Source: Thalassotalea_B piscium_A
Lineage (GTDB): Bacteria; Pseudomonadota; Gammaproteobacteria; Enterobacterales; Alteromonadaceae
Length of the DNA: 64,000 bases
NCBI GenBank assembly: GCA_049347715.1
Contig: CP186339.1
Location: 2,914,001 to 2,978,000 of the forward strand
Direction of reading: 5' to 3'
Shown here: positions 18,758 to 26,997 of the stretch, piece by piece
Position numbering within the stretch: the stretch's first letter is position 1
Layout of the letters: each line of letters opens with the position of its first letter
Notes under the pieces: generated by a model
The model's database searches: none
The model's input: the letters and a program-made list of their open reading frames with translations, nothing else
Told to the model about the DNA's origin: nothing
Translations under genes and position numbers: made by a program

Positions 18758-19227
18758 ATATTCACCTCCTTTTTAGCTCGCATATTTTTAGTCAGCTTTA
18801 CTATCCAATCCCAATGTAGTGCCAAATGTATACCTATCATTGGCATAATAAGCGTGGCTGAATCATGATGTATCTTCGACCAAAAGTCTTGTATTGAAAG
18901 GCTAATATTTAAGTCGGGCAGCAAGGCCACCGAAACCAAAAAACCACTAACCGTTGCTAATAACATCATTAAATAAAGCAAGTAATTCCAAATGGTATTA
19001 AAACGAGCTTTTGCTGGCATTTTGGTAAATAACTGATTAAAGCTTTGTTTAATCCAATCCCAGTGCAATAACAAATGTATCGCAAAAGGTACTATAAACA
19101 ATAAACTTAACCACTCATGCCCAGCTACCCCCGTCGCTTGAGGCGCAGACACGATCATAAAACTAATCAGTAATAATACGTCCATAACATAACGCGTTTT
19201 TTGTAAACTTTGTTTCCAATCTGACAT
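18754..19227 (-). CDS. DUF4405-like four-helix membrane protein
   Basis: 157 residues with four hydrophobic helices arranged as two related halves. Each half carries a His-rich helix end: IHLLLHWDWIK in the first and IHLALHWDWIV in the second. This paired HxxLHWDW arrangement is typical of DUF4405, whose histidines are thought to bind heme as in small b-type cytochromes; that role is inference. It is coupled by ATGA overlap to the next gene, and lies just downstream of the truncated siderophore-interacting-protein gene, which would fit a redox theme. Confidence 0.75.
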   Translation of the reverse strand: MSDWKQSLQKTRYVMDVLLLISFMIVSAPQATGVAGHEWLSLLFIVPFAIHLLLHWDWIKQSFNQLFTKMPAKARFNTIWNYLLYLMMLLATVSGFLVSVALLPDLNISLSIQDFWSKIHHDSATLIMPMIGIHLALHWDWIVKLTKNMRAKKEVNI

Positions 19228-19339
19228 TAAAAATACAACCTTAAATAATTATTTTTGCTTATTTTTTCTAATTCCAATAAGCGCTCGCATAAAGTAAATT
19301 CTTATCATACTGATAGTGCTCATTAAGATGAGATTTTAA

Positions 19340-19663
19340 TTACCTCACCAACCTGAGCATTAGCCCCCAATTACTGGCTAAACCTTGATGGTCTTTCACT
19401 GCAAACTCAAGGGTCAGTTGTAAGCGTACTTTATCAAATGCCCTGATAGCATAGGAACGCATTTGTATTTTTAAGCCAAAATACAAACCTAACTTCGGCA
19501 TTTTAGTGGGATCTTTTGCCTTAGGGAAAATAGCTGTTACGTGAGCACTTTTTTTATGCTCAGGAAAATGATTAAGCGCCTCTCCTGTAACAACGATTCT
19601 TTTCATGTGAGGCGATAACTCATTCACTGACACTACTTTTGTCATACGCATTTTAGGACCCAT
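19340..19663 (-). pseudogene. Truncated, frameshifted siderophore-interacting-protein (FAD-binding) gene
   Basis: The 107 residues match only the N-terminal FAD-binding part of siderophore-interacting flavoproteins (ViuB/YqjH type, normally about 250 residues): MKRIVVTGEAL, then MRSYAIRAFD, and HQGLASNW. These ferric-siderophore reductases need a C-terminal NAD(P)H domain, which is missing. At a C5 run (19364-19368, G5 in the coding sense) the frame departs. In the next frame the expected family continuation appears (NAQVGEVIKISS) up to a stop at 19323-19325, after which no homologous sequence is visible. A good ribosome site GGAG precedes the ATG, so the short product may still be made. Confidence 0.65.
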
Positions 19664-19686
19664 AATTTTCTCCTATAAATATGCTA

Positions 19687-20142
19687 TTAACCTGTGGTAC
19701 TACCCAATAACCTTTCAAGTTTAGGTTGCAATACCAACGTCATTAAACAAGCAAAAGTAAGCCCTACGGGTAATGCATACAAAAAACTATTGATAAATAA
19801 AGTAAAAAAATGTGTTAAAGCAATAAAATCATGATTCATCGCGGTAGTGATTGTTGCCATTATACCTTCCATTACCACCGCCATTAATACGCCTTGTAAT
19901 AGCTTTTTCTGTATATGTGCTAAGTGCGAAAAGAAATGATTGATAAGCTTATTGATAACAGCAAATAATAATCCACCTGCGGGTAACATGACCATAAAAG
20001 CAAAGGCGAAAGAGGTCAGCCATGCGTTAGTAAAATTTTGCTCAGGCGACAAATTAACAAAGGTCATAATACCTGTAATTGTTCCTATTAATGTCAACAT
20101 AATAGGCAACATAACTAGAACATTTTTAAACTTAATTTGCAT
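19687..20142 (-). CDS. DUF2798-family membrane protein
   Basis: About 151 residues from the ATG at 20142; the frame stays open 26 codons further up, but that stretch looks non-coding and carries operator-like palindromes. Four hydrophobic helices form two repeats, each with the DUF2798 look: TGIMTFVNL.....FTNAWLTSFAFAFMVMLPAGGLL and ATITTAMNH....FFTLFINSFLYALPVGL. The function of the family is unknown. The gene lies 23 bases before the truncated siderophore-interacting gene and probably shares its transcript. Confidence 0.75.
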   Translation of the reverse strand: MQIKFKNVLVMLPIMLTLIGTITGIMTFVNLSPEQNFTNAWLTSFAFAFMVMLPAGGLLFAVINKLINHFFSHLAHIQKKLLQGVLMAVVMEGIMATITTAMNHDFIALTHFFTLFINSFLYALPVGLTFACLMTLVLQPKLERLLGSTTG

Positions 20143-20150
20143 TTTAAAAC

Positions 20151-20206
20151 TCAACAAATATAGTTGATAAAATCTACTACAACCCCAATAGTTGATATCA
20201 TCAACT
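20151..20206. promoter_or_regulatory. Paired palindromes upstream of the DUF2798 gene
   Basis: AGTTGAT-ATC-ATCAACT is a perfect 7+7 palindrome at 20190-20206. TCAAC-aaatata-GTTGA lies at 20151-20155 and 20163-20167 with the same half-site. Two inverted repeats of one half-site directly before a start codon suggest an operator; the regulator is unknown. Confidence 0.45.
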
Positions 20207-20294
20207 TTAATAATAATCAAAAGCAGTATCTTTTTAGCTTCATTTATTAAAAACGATTAACCATTTAAAGATATTCCGCCAATACACAAATGGC

Positions 20295-20561
20295 TTAACC
20301 TTTGTAAATAGACAAGATACCAAGGCTTACAAAACTTTTTTCGTAGCTAGAGGCTTTGATATTATTCGCATCACGGTTAATAGCATTAGATGCAATTAAC
20401 ATCTCTTTAATAAATTCAACGGTATGAACAGAATTGACTGATTTTTTTGCCGCAGCTTTTACTCTGTCAAATAAAGAAGATGTTGCTTGATGAAGTGTAT
20501 AGAAATGTACTTTAGTGGTTTCTATAAATTCAGGATGTTTGTCAGTTGTTGTCTAAATCAT
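20295..20561 (-). pseudogene. Small ORF broken by an amber codon at position 3
   Basis: Reading the minus strand from ATG 20561 gives M-I-stop(TAG, 20555-20553), then 85 uninterrupted codons to TAA at 20297-20295. The product would contain PEFIETTKVHFYTLHQATSS, RVKAAAKKSVNSVHTVEFI and EMLIASNAINRDANNIKASS. The composition looks like a real, soluble helical protein. There is no in-frame ATG after the TAG until residue 53. I do not recognise the family. It is either a gene freshly lost by a nonsense change, or one using a non-standard start. The fdx terminator lies just upstream. Confidence 0.4.
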
Positions 20562-20585
20562 AATATTTACGGCGGGATACATAAC

Positions 20586-20623
20586 AAAAAAGGGTAATAA
20601 CATCACTGCTATTACCCTTTTTA
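20586..20623 (-). terminator. Terminator at the end of the isc operon
   Basis: A 13-bp perfect stem (AAAAAGGGTAATA / TATTACCCTTTTT) with a ten-base loop follows fdx by 13 bases. It has T runs on both strands, so it can work in both directions. Confidence 0.88.
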
Positions 20624-20635
20624 TAATTCAATAAA

Positions 20636-20974
20636 TTAGTGCGTTTCTGACACCATATTCACTGTATATTTTGGAATATCTACAACTAAATCTTCATCAG
20701 CAACTATTGCTTGGCAACTAAGACGTGATTCCGGCTCTAAACCCCATGCTTTGTCTAGTAAGTCATCTTCTAACTCATCACTTTCCGCTAATGAATCAAA
20801 ACCTTCTCTGACAATGACATGACAGGTGGTACAAGCGCATACTTTTTCACAAGCATGCTCTAAGTTAATGTCATTTTTAAGAATAACATTTAAAACACTC
20901 TCACCTGTTTCTGCTTCTAATACCGCACCATCAGGACATAATTCTTCATTGGGTAATACAATAATTTTTGGCAT
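20636..20974 (-). CDS. fdx: [2Fe-2S] ferredoxin, ISC type
   Basis: The 112-residue electron donor for Fe-S cluster assembly and transfer on IscU/IscA. Cluster ligands are Cys42, Cys48, Cys51 (CEKVCACTTC) and Cys87 (RLSCQAI), the adrenodoxin-like spacing of ISC ferredoxins, at E. coli length. It is the last gene of the isc operon, six bases after hscA. In E. coli iscX follows fdx; here a terminator follows and no iscX is present. Confidence 0.95.
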   Translation of the reverse strand: MPKIIVLPNEELCPDGAVLEAETGESVLNVILKNDINLEHACEKVCACTTCHVIVREGFDSLAESDELEDDLLDKAWGLEPESRLSCQAIVADEDLVVDIPKYTVNMVSETH

Positions 20975-20980
20975 TTTACA

Positions 20981-22843
20981 TTAAACCTCGTCTACAGAAT
21001 GGCCTGACAATGCAGTGCGAATAGATGAGTCCATTCGTCTTTCAGCAAAGGCTGCCGTTTTATTATTCAGTGTTTCAATTGACGCTTCTATTTTATCGCC
21101 CTCTTGAGATTGGCTAACTTGAGCCAATTCGGTTATAGAACGATTAATATCTGCGATCTCTTCTTCACTAAGTAAGTGACTATCAGCAGCTAATGCTGAT
21201 TGAATTGATTCAATCACTCTTGATGCTTCAACTTGTTGTTCTTTAAGCATACGAGCTTTCATATCTTGTTCAGCATTAGTCATCGATGCTTTAAGCATTT
21301 CAGTAATTTGCTGCTCTTCTAAACCGAAAGATGGTTTTACCGTAATACCCGTCTCGATACCGGTAGATTTTTCCATCGCACTGACTTCGAGTAAACCATC
21401 AGCATCGACTTTAAAAGTCACACGAATATGAGCAGCTCCAGCAGCCATTGCTGGAATTCCTCTTAATTCAAAACGAGCTAATGAACGACAGTCTTCAACA
21501 AGTTCTCTTTCACCTTGAAGCACATGAATAGCCATCGCCGTTTGACCATCTTTAAAGGTAGTAAATTCTTGAGCTTTAGCAACAGGAATGGTGGTATTGC
21601 GTGGGATCACTTTTTCCACCAATCCTCCCATGGTTTCTAAACCAAGAGACAGTGGAATAACGTCTAACAACAACATATCACTATCAGGTTTATTACCGGC
21701 AAGAATATCTGCTTGTATCGCCGCGCCTACCGCTACTACTTTATCAGGGTCAATTGAAGTCAACGGTTCTTGTTTAAAATACTTTTTGGTCTCATCTCGT
21801 ACTAAAGGTACACGTGTTGAGCCACCAACCATCACCACTTCATTAACTTCTTCAATGCTAACGTCAGCATCTTTTAATGCACGACGACAAGCACGTAACG
21901 TTTTAGCCACTAAAGACTGTATTAATTGTTCAAAAGTTGCTTTAGTAAGCTCCCCTTGCCATGTTTTACCATCAGTAAGAGATAATGTAATGGAATGTTG
22001 CTCTGCAGTTGTTAAAGCTTCTTTGGCCGCACAAGCTTGTTCCAACAATTGACGTTCCAATGTTGTTGTCAATGGTCGTTGCAATTGTGCTTGTTCGATT
22101 AGATAATCAACAATAACGACATCAAAATCATCACCGCCCAAAGCTGAATCACCACCAGTTGCCAGCACTTCAAATACACCTTTATTTAGGCGTAAAATTG
22201 AAATATCAAAGGTACCACCACCTAAATCATAAACCGCAATAACACCTTCTTTTCCACTATCTAAACCATAAGCTACCGCAGCAGCTGTCGGTTCATTCAA
22301 TAAACGTAAAACATTGACGCCAGCTAGGGTTGCCGCATCTTTAGTGCTTTGGCGTTGTGCATCATCGAAATATGCTGGTACAGTAATAACCACACCAGTA
22401 AGTTCGCCACCTAAAGCATATTCTGCTCGCTGTACTAAGGTTTTTAATATTTGAGCTGACACTTCAACAGGATTAATTTCACCTTGACGAGTTAGTATAC
22501 TCGGATGATTTTTATCACCACTAAAATGGTAAGGTAATGAAGGGTATTTACTTTGAATATCAGCCAGTGAACGACCAATTAAACGTTTAGCTGAAACAAT
22601 AGTATTTTCTGGATCAGACACAGAAAAAGCCTTCGCTGCGTTCCCCACCAAAGGTGTATCACCTTGATAGCTCACCACTGAAGGTAAAATGTCATGACCA
22701 TTATCATCAGTGAGAGTTTCTGCTAAACCACTTCTTACACTCGCAATTAATGAGTTAGTTGTACCTAAATCAATTCCTGCAGCTAAACGATGTTCATGGG
22801 GCGTTGTACTTTGCCCCGGCTCTGCTATTTGTAGTAACGCCAT
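20981..22843 (-). CDS. hscA: Hsp70-type chaperone HscA
   Basis: The 620-residue specialised Hsp70 that binds the LPPVK motif of IscU and promotes cluster transfer together with HscB. The ATPase domain (about 20-385) begins GIDLGTTNSL and contains VYDLGGGTFDISIL and VGGSTRVPLV. The substrate-binding domain (about 390-510) and helical lid follow. The N-terminal extension before GIDLGTTNS is typical of HscA and not of DnaK. It sits between hscB and fdx; the 110-base gap to hscB is the widest inside the operon after iscR. Confidence 0.95.
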   Translation of the reverse strand: MALLQIAEPGQSTTPHEHRLAAGIDLGTTNSLIASVRSGLAETLTDDNGHDILPSVVSYQGDTPLVGNAAKAFSVSDPENTIVSAKRLIGRSLADIQSKYPSLPYHFSGDKNHPSILTRQGEINPVEVSAQILKTLVQRAEYALGGELTGVVITVPAYFDDAQRQSTKDAATLAGVNVLRLLNEPTAAAVAYGLDSGKEGVIAVYDLGGGTFDISILRLNKGVFEVLATGGDSALGGDDFDVVIVDYLIEQAQLQRPLTTTLERQLLEQACAAKEALTTAEQHSITLSLTDGKTWQGELTKATFEQLIQSLVAKTLRACRRALKDADVSIEEVNEVVMVGGSTRVPLVRDETKKYFKQEPLTSIDPDKVVAVGAAIQADILAGNKPDSDMLLLDVIPLSLGLETMGGLVEKVIPRNTTIPVAKAQEFTTFKDGQTAMAIHVLQGERELVEDCRSLARFELRGIPAMAAGAAHIRVTFKVDADGLLEVSAMEKSTGIETGITVKPSFGLEEQQITEMLKASMTNAEQDMKARMLKEQQVEASRVIESIQSALAADSHLLSEEEIADINRSITELAQVSQSQEGDKIEASIETLNNKTAAFAERRMDSSIRTALSGHSVDEV

Positions 22844-22953
22844 TATGGACTCGTATAATTTAATTCATTTTCGATGTTGTTTCGCCAATATACCTACTGG
22901 AAAACAACAGTTCAGTTGATGAGCAATATCATCTCTAGTATTTAATCCACTCG

Positions 22954-23478
22954 TTAGTCGAGTAATAAATCTTCTAGCTTGTCTAATTCAACATGTAATT
23001 TTTGATAAAACTTTAACTTACGTAAATCACGACACGCCTGCTCATTTGATGCCTGAGTATTTGTGCTGAGTTGCAATTGTAAGGCGCTAAATAACTGTTC
23101 AAATTCACTTTCAAGTACTTGTGTCATTTCAAAGATAGCGGCATCAACATCATCCGCTGTCTTAATGTCATCAAGCATTTCACGTAATTCCATTTGACGC
23201 ATTAAAAAATCATTATCACTAAAAGATGCTTGTTCACTTGGTTGTTCAACCCCTCTCAGGGTTAACATATGTTCAGCACGTTTTAACGGATTTTTTAAGG
23301 TTTGATAAGCATCATTAATCAAAGTTGATTTTTTAACCGCCATCATTTGCTCTTGGTTTGAACCATGAGCAAACTTATCTGGATGGACACTTTTTTGTAT
23401 CGATTGATAACGTTCCGTTAACTCTTTTACATCAAGAGAAAACGACTCTTGTATACCAAATATTTGAAAATAGTTCAC
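22954..23478 (-). CDS. hscB: Fe-S assembly co-chaperone HscB
   Basis: 174-residue J-domain protein that recruits IscU to HscA and stimulates its ATPase. The J domain is at residues 1-75, with the catalytic HPD at 32-34 (VHPDKFAHGS). The C-terminal helical bundle (about 85-174) binds IscU, with LMRQMELREML as in the family. It lies between iscA and hscA in the canonical order. Confidence 0.94.
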   Translation of the reverse strand: MNYFQIFGIQESFSLDVKELTERYQSIQKSVHPDKFAHGSNQEQMMAVKKSTLINDAYQTLKNPLKRAEHMLTLRGVEQPSEQASFSDNDFLMRQMELREMLDDIKTADDVDAAIFEMTQVLESEFEQLFSALQLQLSTNTQASNEQACRDLRKLKFYQKLHVELDKLEDLLLD

Positions 23479-23509
23479 AACTACCCCTACAAAACACTAA
23501 AGGTTTGCA

Positions 23510-23833
23510 TTAAACATTGAAGCTTTCGCCACAACCACATTCACCTTTTGCATTTGGGTTAGTGAACTTGAATCCTTCGTTTAGACCTTCTTTAACAAAA
23601 TCCAGTTCAATACCATCAAGGTAGACCAAGCTTTTGCCATCGATAATAATGTTTACACCATCGATGGTGAACATTGTATCGTCTTCATTTAAGTCATCAA
23701 CAAACTCAAGCACGTAAGCTAATCCCGAACAACCTGTGGTTTTAATACCTAAGCGCAAACCAAGGCCTTTACCTCGGTTTGCAATAAATGTTCTAACACG
23801 CTCTGACGCAGCTGGCGTCATAGTAACACTCAT
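23510..23833 (-). CDS. iscA: Iron-sulfur assembly protein IscA
   Basis: 107-residue A-type carrier that helps mature [4Fe-4S] proteins. The three conserved cysteines are present: Cys35 (TTGCSGLAY) and the C-terminal pair in ECGCGESF. The length is the same as in E. coli. It is separated from iscU by 16 bases, so co-transcribed. Confidence 0.95.
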   Translation of the reverse strand: MSVTMTPAASERVRTFIANRGKGLGLRLGIKTTGCSGLAYVLEFVDDLNEDDTMFTIDGVNIIIDGKSLVYLDGIELDFVKEGLNEGFKFTNPNAKGECGCGESFNV

Positions 23834-23849
23834 AGTTATTCCTTACCGC

Positions 23850-24233
23850 TTAACCGTTATGCTTACTTTTGTAATCTTCAATCGCTGCTTTAATTGCGTC
23901 TTCAGCTAAAATTGAACAATGAATTTTAACTGGAGGTAATGCTAATTCTTCCGCAATCGCTGTGTTTTTTATTTGACCGGCTTCTTCAATAGACTTGCCT
24001 TTCACCCATTCAGTAACTAATGAGCTAGACGCTATTGCTGAGCCACAACCGTAAGTTTTAAATTTTGCATCTTCAATGATCCCAGTATCTGAAATTTTTA
24101 ATTGTAATTTCATAACGTCGCCACATGCAGGTGCACCCACCATACCTGTTGCTACTTGTGGATCATTCTTATCCATAGAACCAACGTTTCTAGGATTTTC
24201 ATAATGGTCGATTACTTTTTCACTATAAGCCAT
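23850..24233 (-). CDS. iscU: Fe-S cluster scaffold IscU
   Basis: 127-residue scaffold on which the cluster is built from IscS-derived sulfur. Ligands are Cys37 (GAPACGDVM), Cys63 (YGCGSAIASSS) and Cys106 with His105 (KIHCSILAED). The HscA-recognition motif LPPVK is intact at about 99-103. It follows iscS by 21 bases. Confidence 0.96.
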   Translation of the reverse strand: MAYSEKVIDHYENPRNVGSMDKNDPQVATGMVGAPACGDVMKLQLKISDTGIIEDAKFKTYGCGSAIASSSLVTEWVKGKSIEEAGQIKNTAIAEELALPPVKIHCSILAEDAIKAAIEDYKSKHNG

Positions 24234-24254
24234 GATATTTTCTCCCGGTAGACC

Positions 24255-25469
24255 TTAATGGCCAACCCATTCAACTGAATCTAAATCAATACCGTCTTTG
24301 AACATTTCCCAAAGCGGTGACATGTCACGTAAATGACCAATCGCGTTTTTAATTAAATCAATCGCGTAATCAATTTCTTCTTCCGTAGTAAAACGACCAA
24401 AGCTAAAACGAATTGAGCTATGTGCCATCTCATCATTTAATCCTAATGCACGTAATACGTAAGAAGGTTCTAAACTCGCAGATGTACAAGCTGAACCTGA
24501 CGATACGGCTAAATCTTTTAACGCCATAATTAACGATTCGCCTTCAACAAAGTTAAAGCTCACGTTTAAATTACCAGGATAACGTTGTTCAGCATCGCCA
24601 TTAATAAATACTTGTTCCATTGTATTTAAGCCAGCCCATAAGCGATCACGCATTTTAGTCACGTGAGCTAAATCTTGTGCCATTTCTTCTTTGGCAATAC
24701 GACATGCTTCACCCATGCCTACGATTTGATGAGTCGCTAATGTGCCAGAACGCATTCCACGTTCATGACCACCACCATGCATTTGTGCTTCTAAACGAAT
24801 GCGTGGCTTACGACGAACATATAAGGCGCCAATACCTTTAGGACCATACATTTTATGTGCTGATATCGACAATAAATCAACTTTTAACTGTTGCATGTCA
24901 ATTTCAATTTTGCCGACACTTTGTGCTGCATCAACATGAAATACAATTTTACGTGAACGGCATAATTCACCGATTTCAGCGATATCTTGAATCACACCAA
25001 TTTCATTATTCACATGCATAATTGACACTAAAATCGTATCTTCGCGCATGGCGTCGTTTAATTTATTAAAATCAATTAAACCATTAGATTCAGGATCAAG
25101 ATAAGTAACCTCAAAACCTTGGCGTTCTAATTCACGACAAGTATCAAGTACGGCTTTATGCTCAGTTTTACAAGTAATGATATGTTTACCTTTCTTACTG
25201 TAAAAGTTGGCTGCCCCTTTGATTGCAAGGTTATCAGACTCGGTAGCGCCTGAGGTAAACACGATTTCACGTGGATCAGCATTAATAAGCTCTGCCACTT
25301 GATTACGTGCAATATCAACCGCTTCTTCAGCCTGCCAGCCAAATTTATGCGAACGCGATGCAGGGTTACCGTAAATACCGTCGGTGGTCATGTATTGCAT
25401 CATTTTCTCTGCAACACGTTTGTCTACTGGTGTAGTAGCTGAATAATCAAAATAAATAGGTAGCTTCAT
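24255..25469 (-). CDS. iscS: Cysteine desulfurase IscS
   Basis: 404-residue PLP enzyme that converts cysteine to alanine and a persulfide for Fe-S clusters, tRNA thiolation and other sulfur uses. The N-terminus is LPIYFDYSATTPVD. The PLP lysine lies in SISAHKMYGPKG and the catalytic loop cysteine in SSGSACTSAS (about residue 328). The C-terminus ends SVEWVGH, close to the E. coli SVEWAHH. The length is identical to E. coli. It is the first structural gene after iscR. Confidence 0.96.
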   Translation of the reverse strand: MKLPIYFDYSATTPVDKRVAEKMMQYMTTDGIYGNPASRSHKFGWQAEEAVDIARNQVAELINADPREIVFTSGATESDNLAIKGAANFYSKKGKHIITCKTEHKAVLDTCRELERQGFEVTYLDPESNGLIDFNKLNDAMREDTILVSIMHVNNEIGVIQDIAEIGELCRSRKIVFHVDAAQSVGKIEIDMQQLKVDLLSISAHKMYGPKGIGALYVRRKPRIRLEAQMHGGGHERGMRSGTLATHQIVGMGEACRIAKEEMAQDLAHVTKMRDRLWAGLNTMEQVFINGDAEQRYPGNLNVSFNFVEGESLIMALKDLAVSSGSACTSASLEPSYVLRALGLNDEMAHSSIRFSFGRFTTEEEIDYAIDLIKNAIGHLRDMSPLWEMFKDGIDLDSVEWVGH

Positions 25470-25502
25470 GGGCTAGCTTACTCCAATTTTAACGCACACT
25501 GA

Positions 25503-26009
25503 CTAACAGTCGTGCAAAATATTTGTCGTTTTAATCAAGGTCTCTAACGAACTTTTTAGCGATTTCTTACTTTGAAAGCTATCTTGTCGTTCTGAGATTA
25601 ACTGGACATTTCTTTGTTCGACGAGCTCAGACAAAGAAATGCTTTTTAAAAAATCTTCTATACGATTACTGAGATCTTCCCAAAGTGTATGGGTTAAACA
25701 TTGTTGACCTGATTGACAATCGCCTTTACCGCCACATTTAGTGGCATTAACACTTTCATCAACTGCACTGATCACATCAGCAATAGTAATTTGTGCCGAA
25801 CATTTACCTAAACGATATCCACCGCCAGGTCCTCGTACACTGTGTACTAAACTTTGTTTTCTTAATCGGGAAAAAAGCTGTTCCAAATAAGACAATGAAA
25901 TACCTTGACGCTCAGAAATATCAGCCAAGGGTACAGGTCCAGACGCTGCATGAATAGCAACATCTAACATAGCTGTTACGGCATAACGCCCTTTGGAAGT
26001 TAACTTCAT
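25503..26009 (-). CDS. iscR: Fe-S-sensing transcription regulator IscR
   Basis: 168-residue Rrf2-family repressor. Its [2Fe-2S] form represses the isc operon; the apo form acts at other sites. The winged helix covers about residues 1-65. Cluster ligands are Cys92, Cys98, Cys104 and His107, the same numbering as E. coli. The gene is autoregulated: two boxes of the type 1 IscR form lie between it and cysE. The C-terminal 25 residues are longer than in E. coli. Confidence 0.95.
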   Translation of the reverse strand: MKLTSKGRYAVTAMLDVAIHAASGPVPLADISERQGISLSYLEQLFSRLRKQSLVHSVRGPGGGYRLGKCSAQITIADVISAVDESVNATKCGGKGDCQSGQQCLTHTLWEDLSNRIEDFLKSISLSELVEQRNVQLISERQDSFQSKKSLKSSLETLIKTTNILHDC

Positions 26010-26043
26010 TATCTACCCCTATATAATTGCCGGGCAATTTTAC

Positions 26044-26093
26044 ATAACCCTATAATATAGTCAACTAAATACCCGACTAAATTACTAGGGTAT
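26044..26093 (-). promoter_or_regulatory. Two adjacent IscR type 1 boxes before iscR
   Basis: The 25-bp site at 26069-26093 (ATACCCGACT, then AAATTA, then CTAGGGTAT) fits the known type 1 consensus ATASYYGACTRWWWYAGTCRRSTAT nearly throughout. A second site at 26044-26068 keeps the right half exactly (AGTCAACTA) with a poor left half. The -10-like TATATTATAG lies within the second site on the minus strand, so binding would block the promoter. Confidence 0.75.
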
Positions 26094-26121
26094 TTTATAA
26101 TGAATACTTGAGATAATCAAT

Positions 26122-26150
26122 TAATACTTGAGTAAATTACTCAAGTATTA
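26122..26150 (-). terminator. Hairpin between cysE and the iscR promoter
   Basis: AATACTTGAG and CTCAAGTATT form a 10-bp perfect stem with a seven-base AT loop, starting four bases after the cysE stop. A third, direct copy of AATACTTGAG lies at 26103-26112. The T run is short on the minus strand, so it may only partly stop readthrough into iscR. Confidence 0.5.
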
Positions 26151-26153
26151 TTT

Positions 26154-26963
26154 TTAAATTTCTGGATCGAATGCATCTACATAGGTTTTACGTCGATCCG
26201 CGGCATCTTTCTCATCTTGAACGAATTCACCTACACGTAATTCAGGTAACGCTTCTTGACAAACAGAACCCCCAAGATGGTTAACTTCCTTACATAAATC
26301 AGCAACTTTACTGTCCATTAAATGCATATGATCTAACAAACGTCCTATCGCTTTTGCCACAGGATCAGGGTTGTCAGATGAAACAGCATAAGCATCAAAG
26401 CCAAATTTCTTCGCTACTTGTTCTCGTTTTGATTTTTCGTCAGCCCCTTTCTTATCATTTACGATACGAGCAGGAATCCCCACAGCCGTAGTATTTGCAG
26501 GTACATCTTTCACCACAACCGAATTTGAGCCAACTTTGCCGCCATCACCGATAATAATAGGACCTAATACTTTTGCACCGGCACCAATAACCACATTATT
26601 ACCTAATGTTGGATGACGCTTACCAGCATTCCAACTTGTACCACCTAAAGTAACGCCATGATAAATAGTAACGTCGTCACCTATTTCTGCGGTTTCACCA
26701 ATAACAATCCCCATACCATGGTCAATAAAAAATCGACGTCCGAGTGTTGCGCCAGGATGAATTTCAACACCCGTTAACCAACGAGAGAACGTAGAAAGTA
26801 AACGTGCAATTAATTTAAAGTCATTACGCCAGAGTTTATTGCTTAGCCGATGAATCCATATTGCATGCATACCAGGGTAATTGGTTAGCACTTCAAATGT
26901 ATTCCTTGCCGCAGGATCCCGCTCAAAGACACTCTTAATATCTTCTTTGATACGACTAAACAT
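26154..26963 (-). CDS. cysE: Serine O-acetyltransferase
   Basis: 269-residue enzyme that acetylates L-serine with acetyl-CoA, the committed step of cysteine synthesis. An N-terminal helical domain includes RDPAARNTFEVLTNYPG. A left-handed beta-helix of hexapeptide repeats (about 80-165) contains EIHPGATLGRRFFIDHGMG and the catalytic His region, and a C-terminal tail follows. It sits 35 bases after trmJ and before iscR, so cysteine supply is coupled to the IscS pathway, a common arrangement outside enterobacteria. Confidence 0.95.
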   Translation of the reverse strand: MFSRIKEDIKSVFERDPAARNTFEVLTNYPGMHAIWIHRLSNKLWRNDFKLIARLLSTFSRWLTGVEIHPGATLGRRFFIDHGMGIVIGETAEIGDDVTIYHGVTLGGTSWNAGKRHPTLGNNVVIGAGAKVLGPIIIGDGGKVGSNSVVVKDVPANTTAVGIPARIVNDKKGADEKSKREQVAKKFGFDAYAVSSDNPDPVAKAIGRLLDHMHLMDSKVADLCKEVNHLGGSVCQEALPELRVGEFVQDEKDAADRRKTYVDAFDPEI

Positions 26964-26997
26964 AATAATTCCTATTCTTTAAATTAATACTAGAGGT

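Noticed and set aside
21588..22052. 154-codon plus-strand frame opposite hscA
   Set aside because: The frame is the mirror of highly conserved hscA codons; its Ser/Thr/Pro-rich translation is typical of an antisense shadow.
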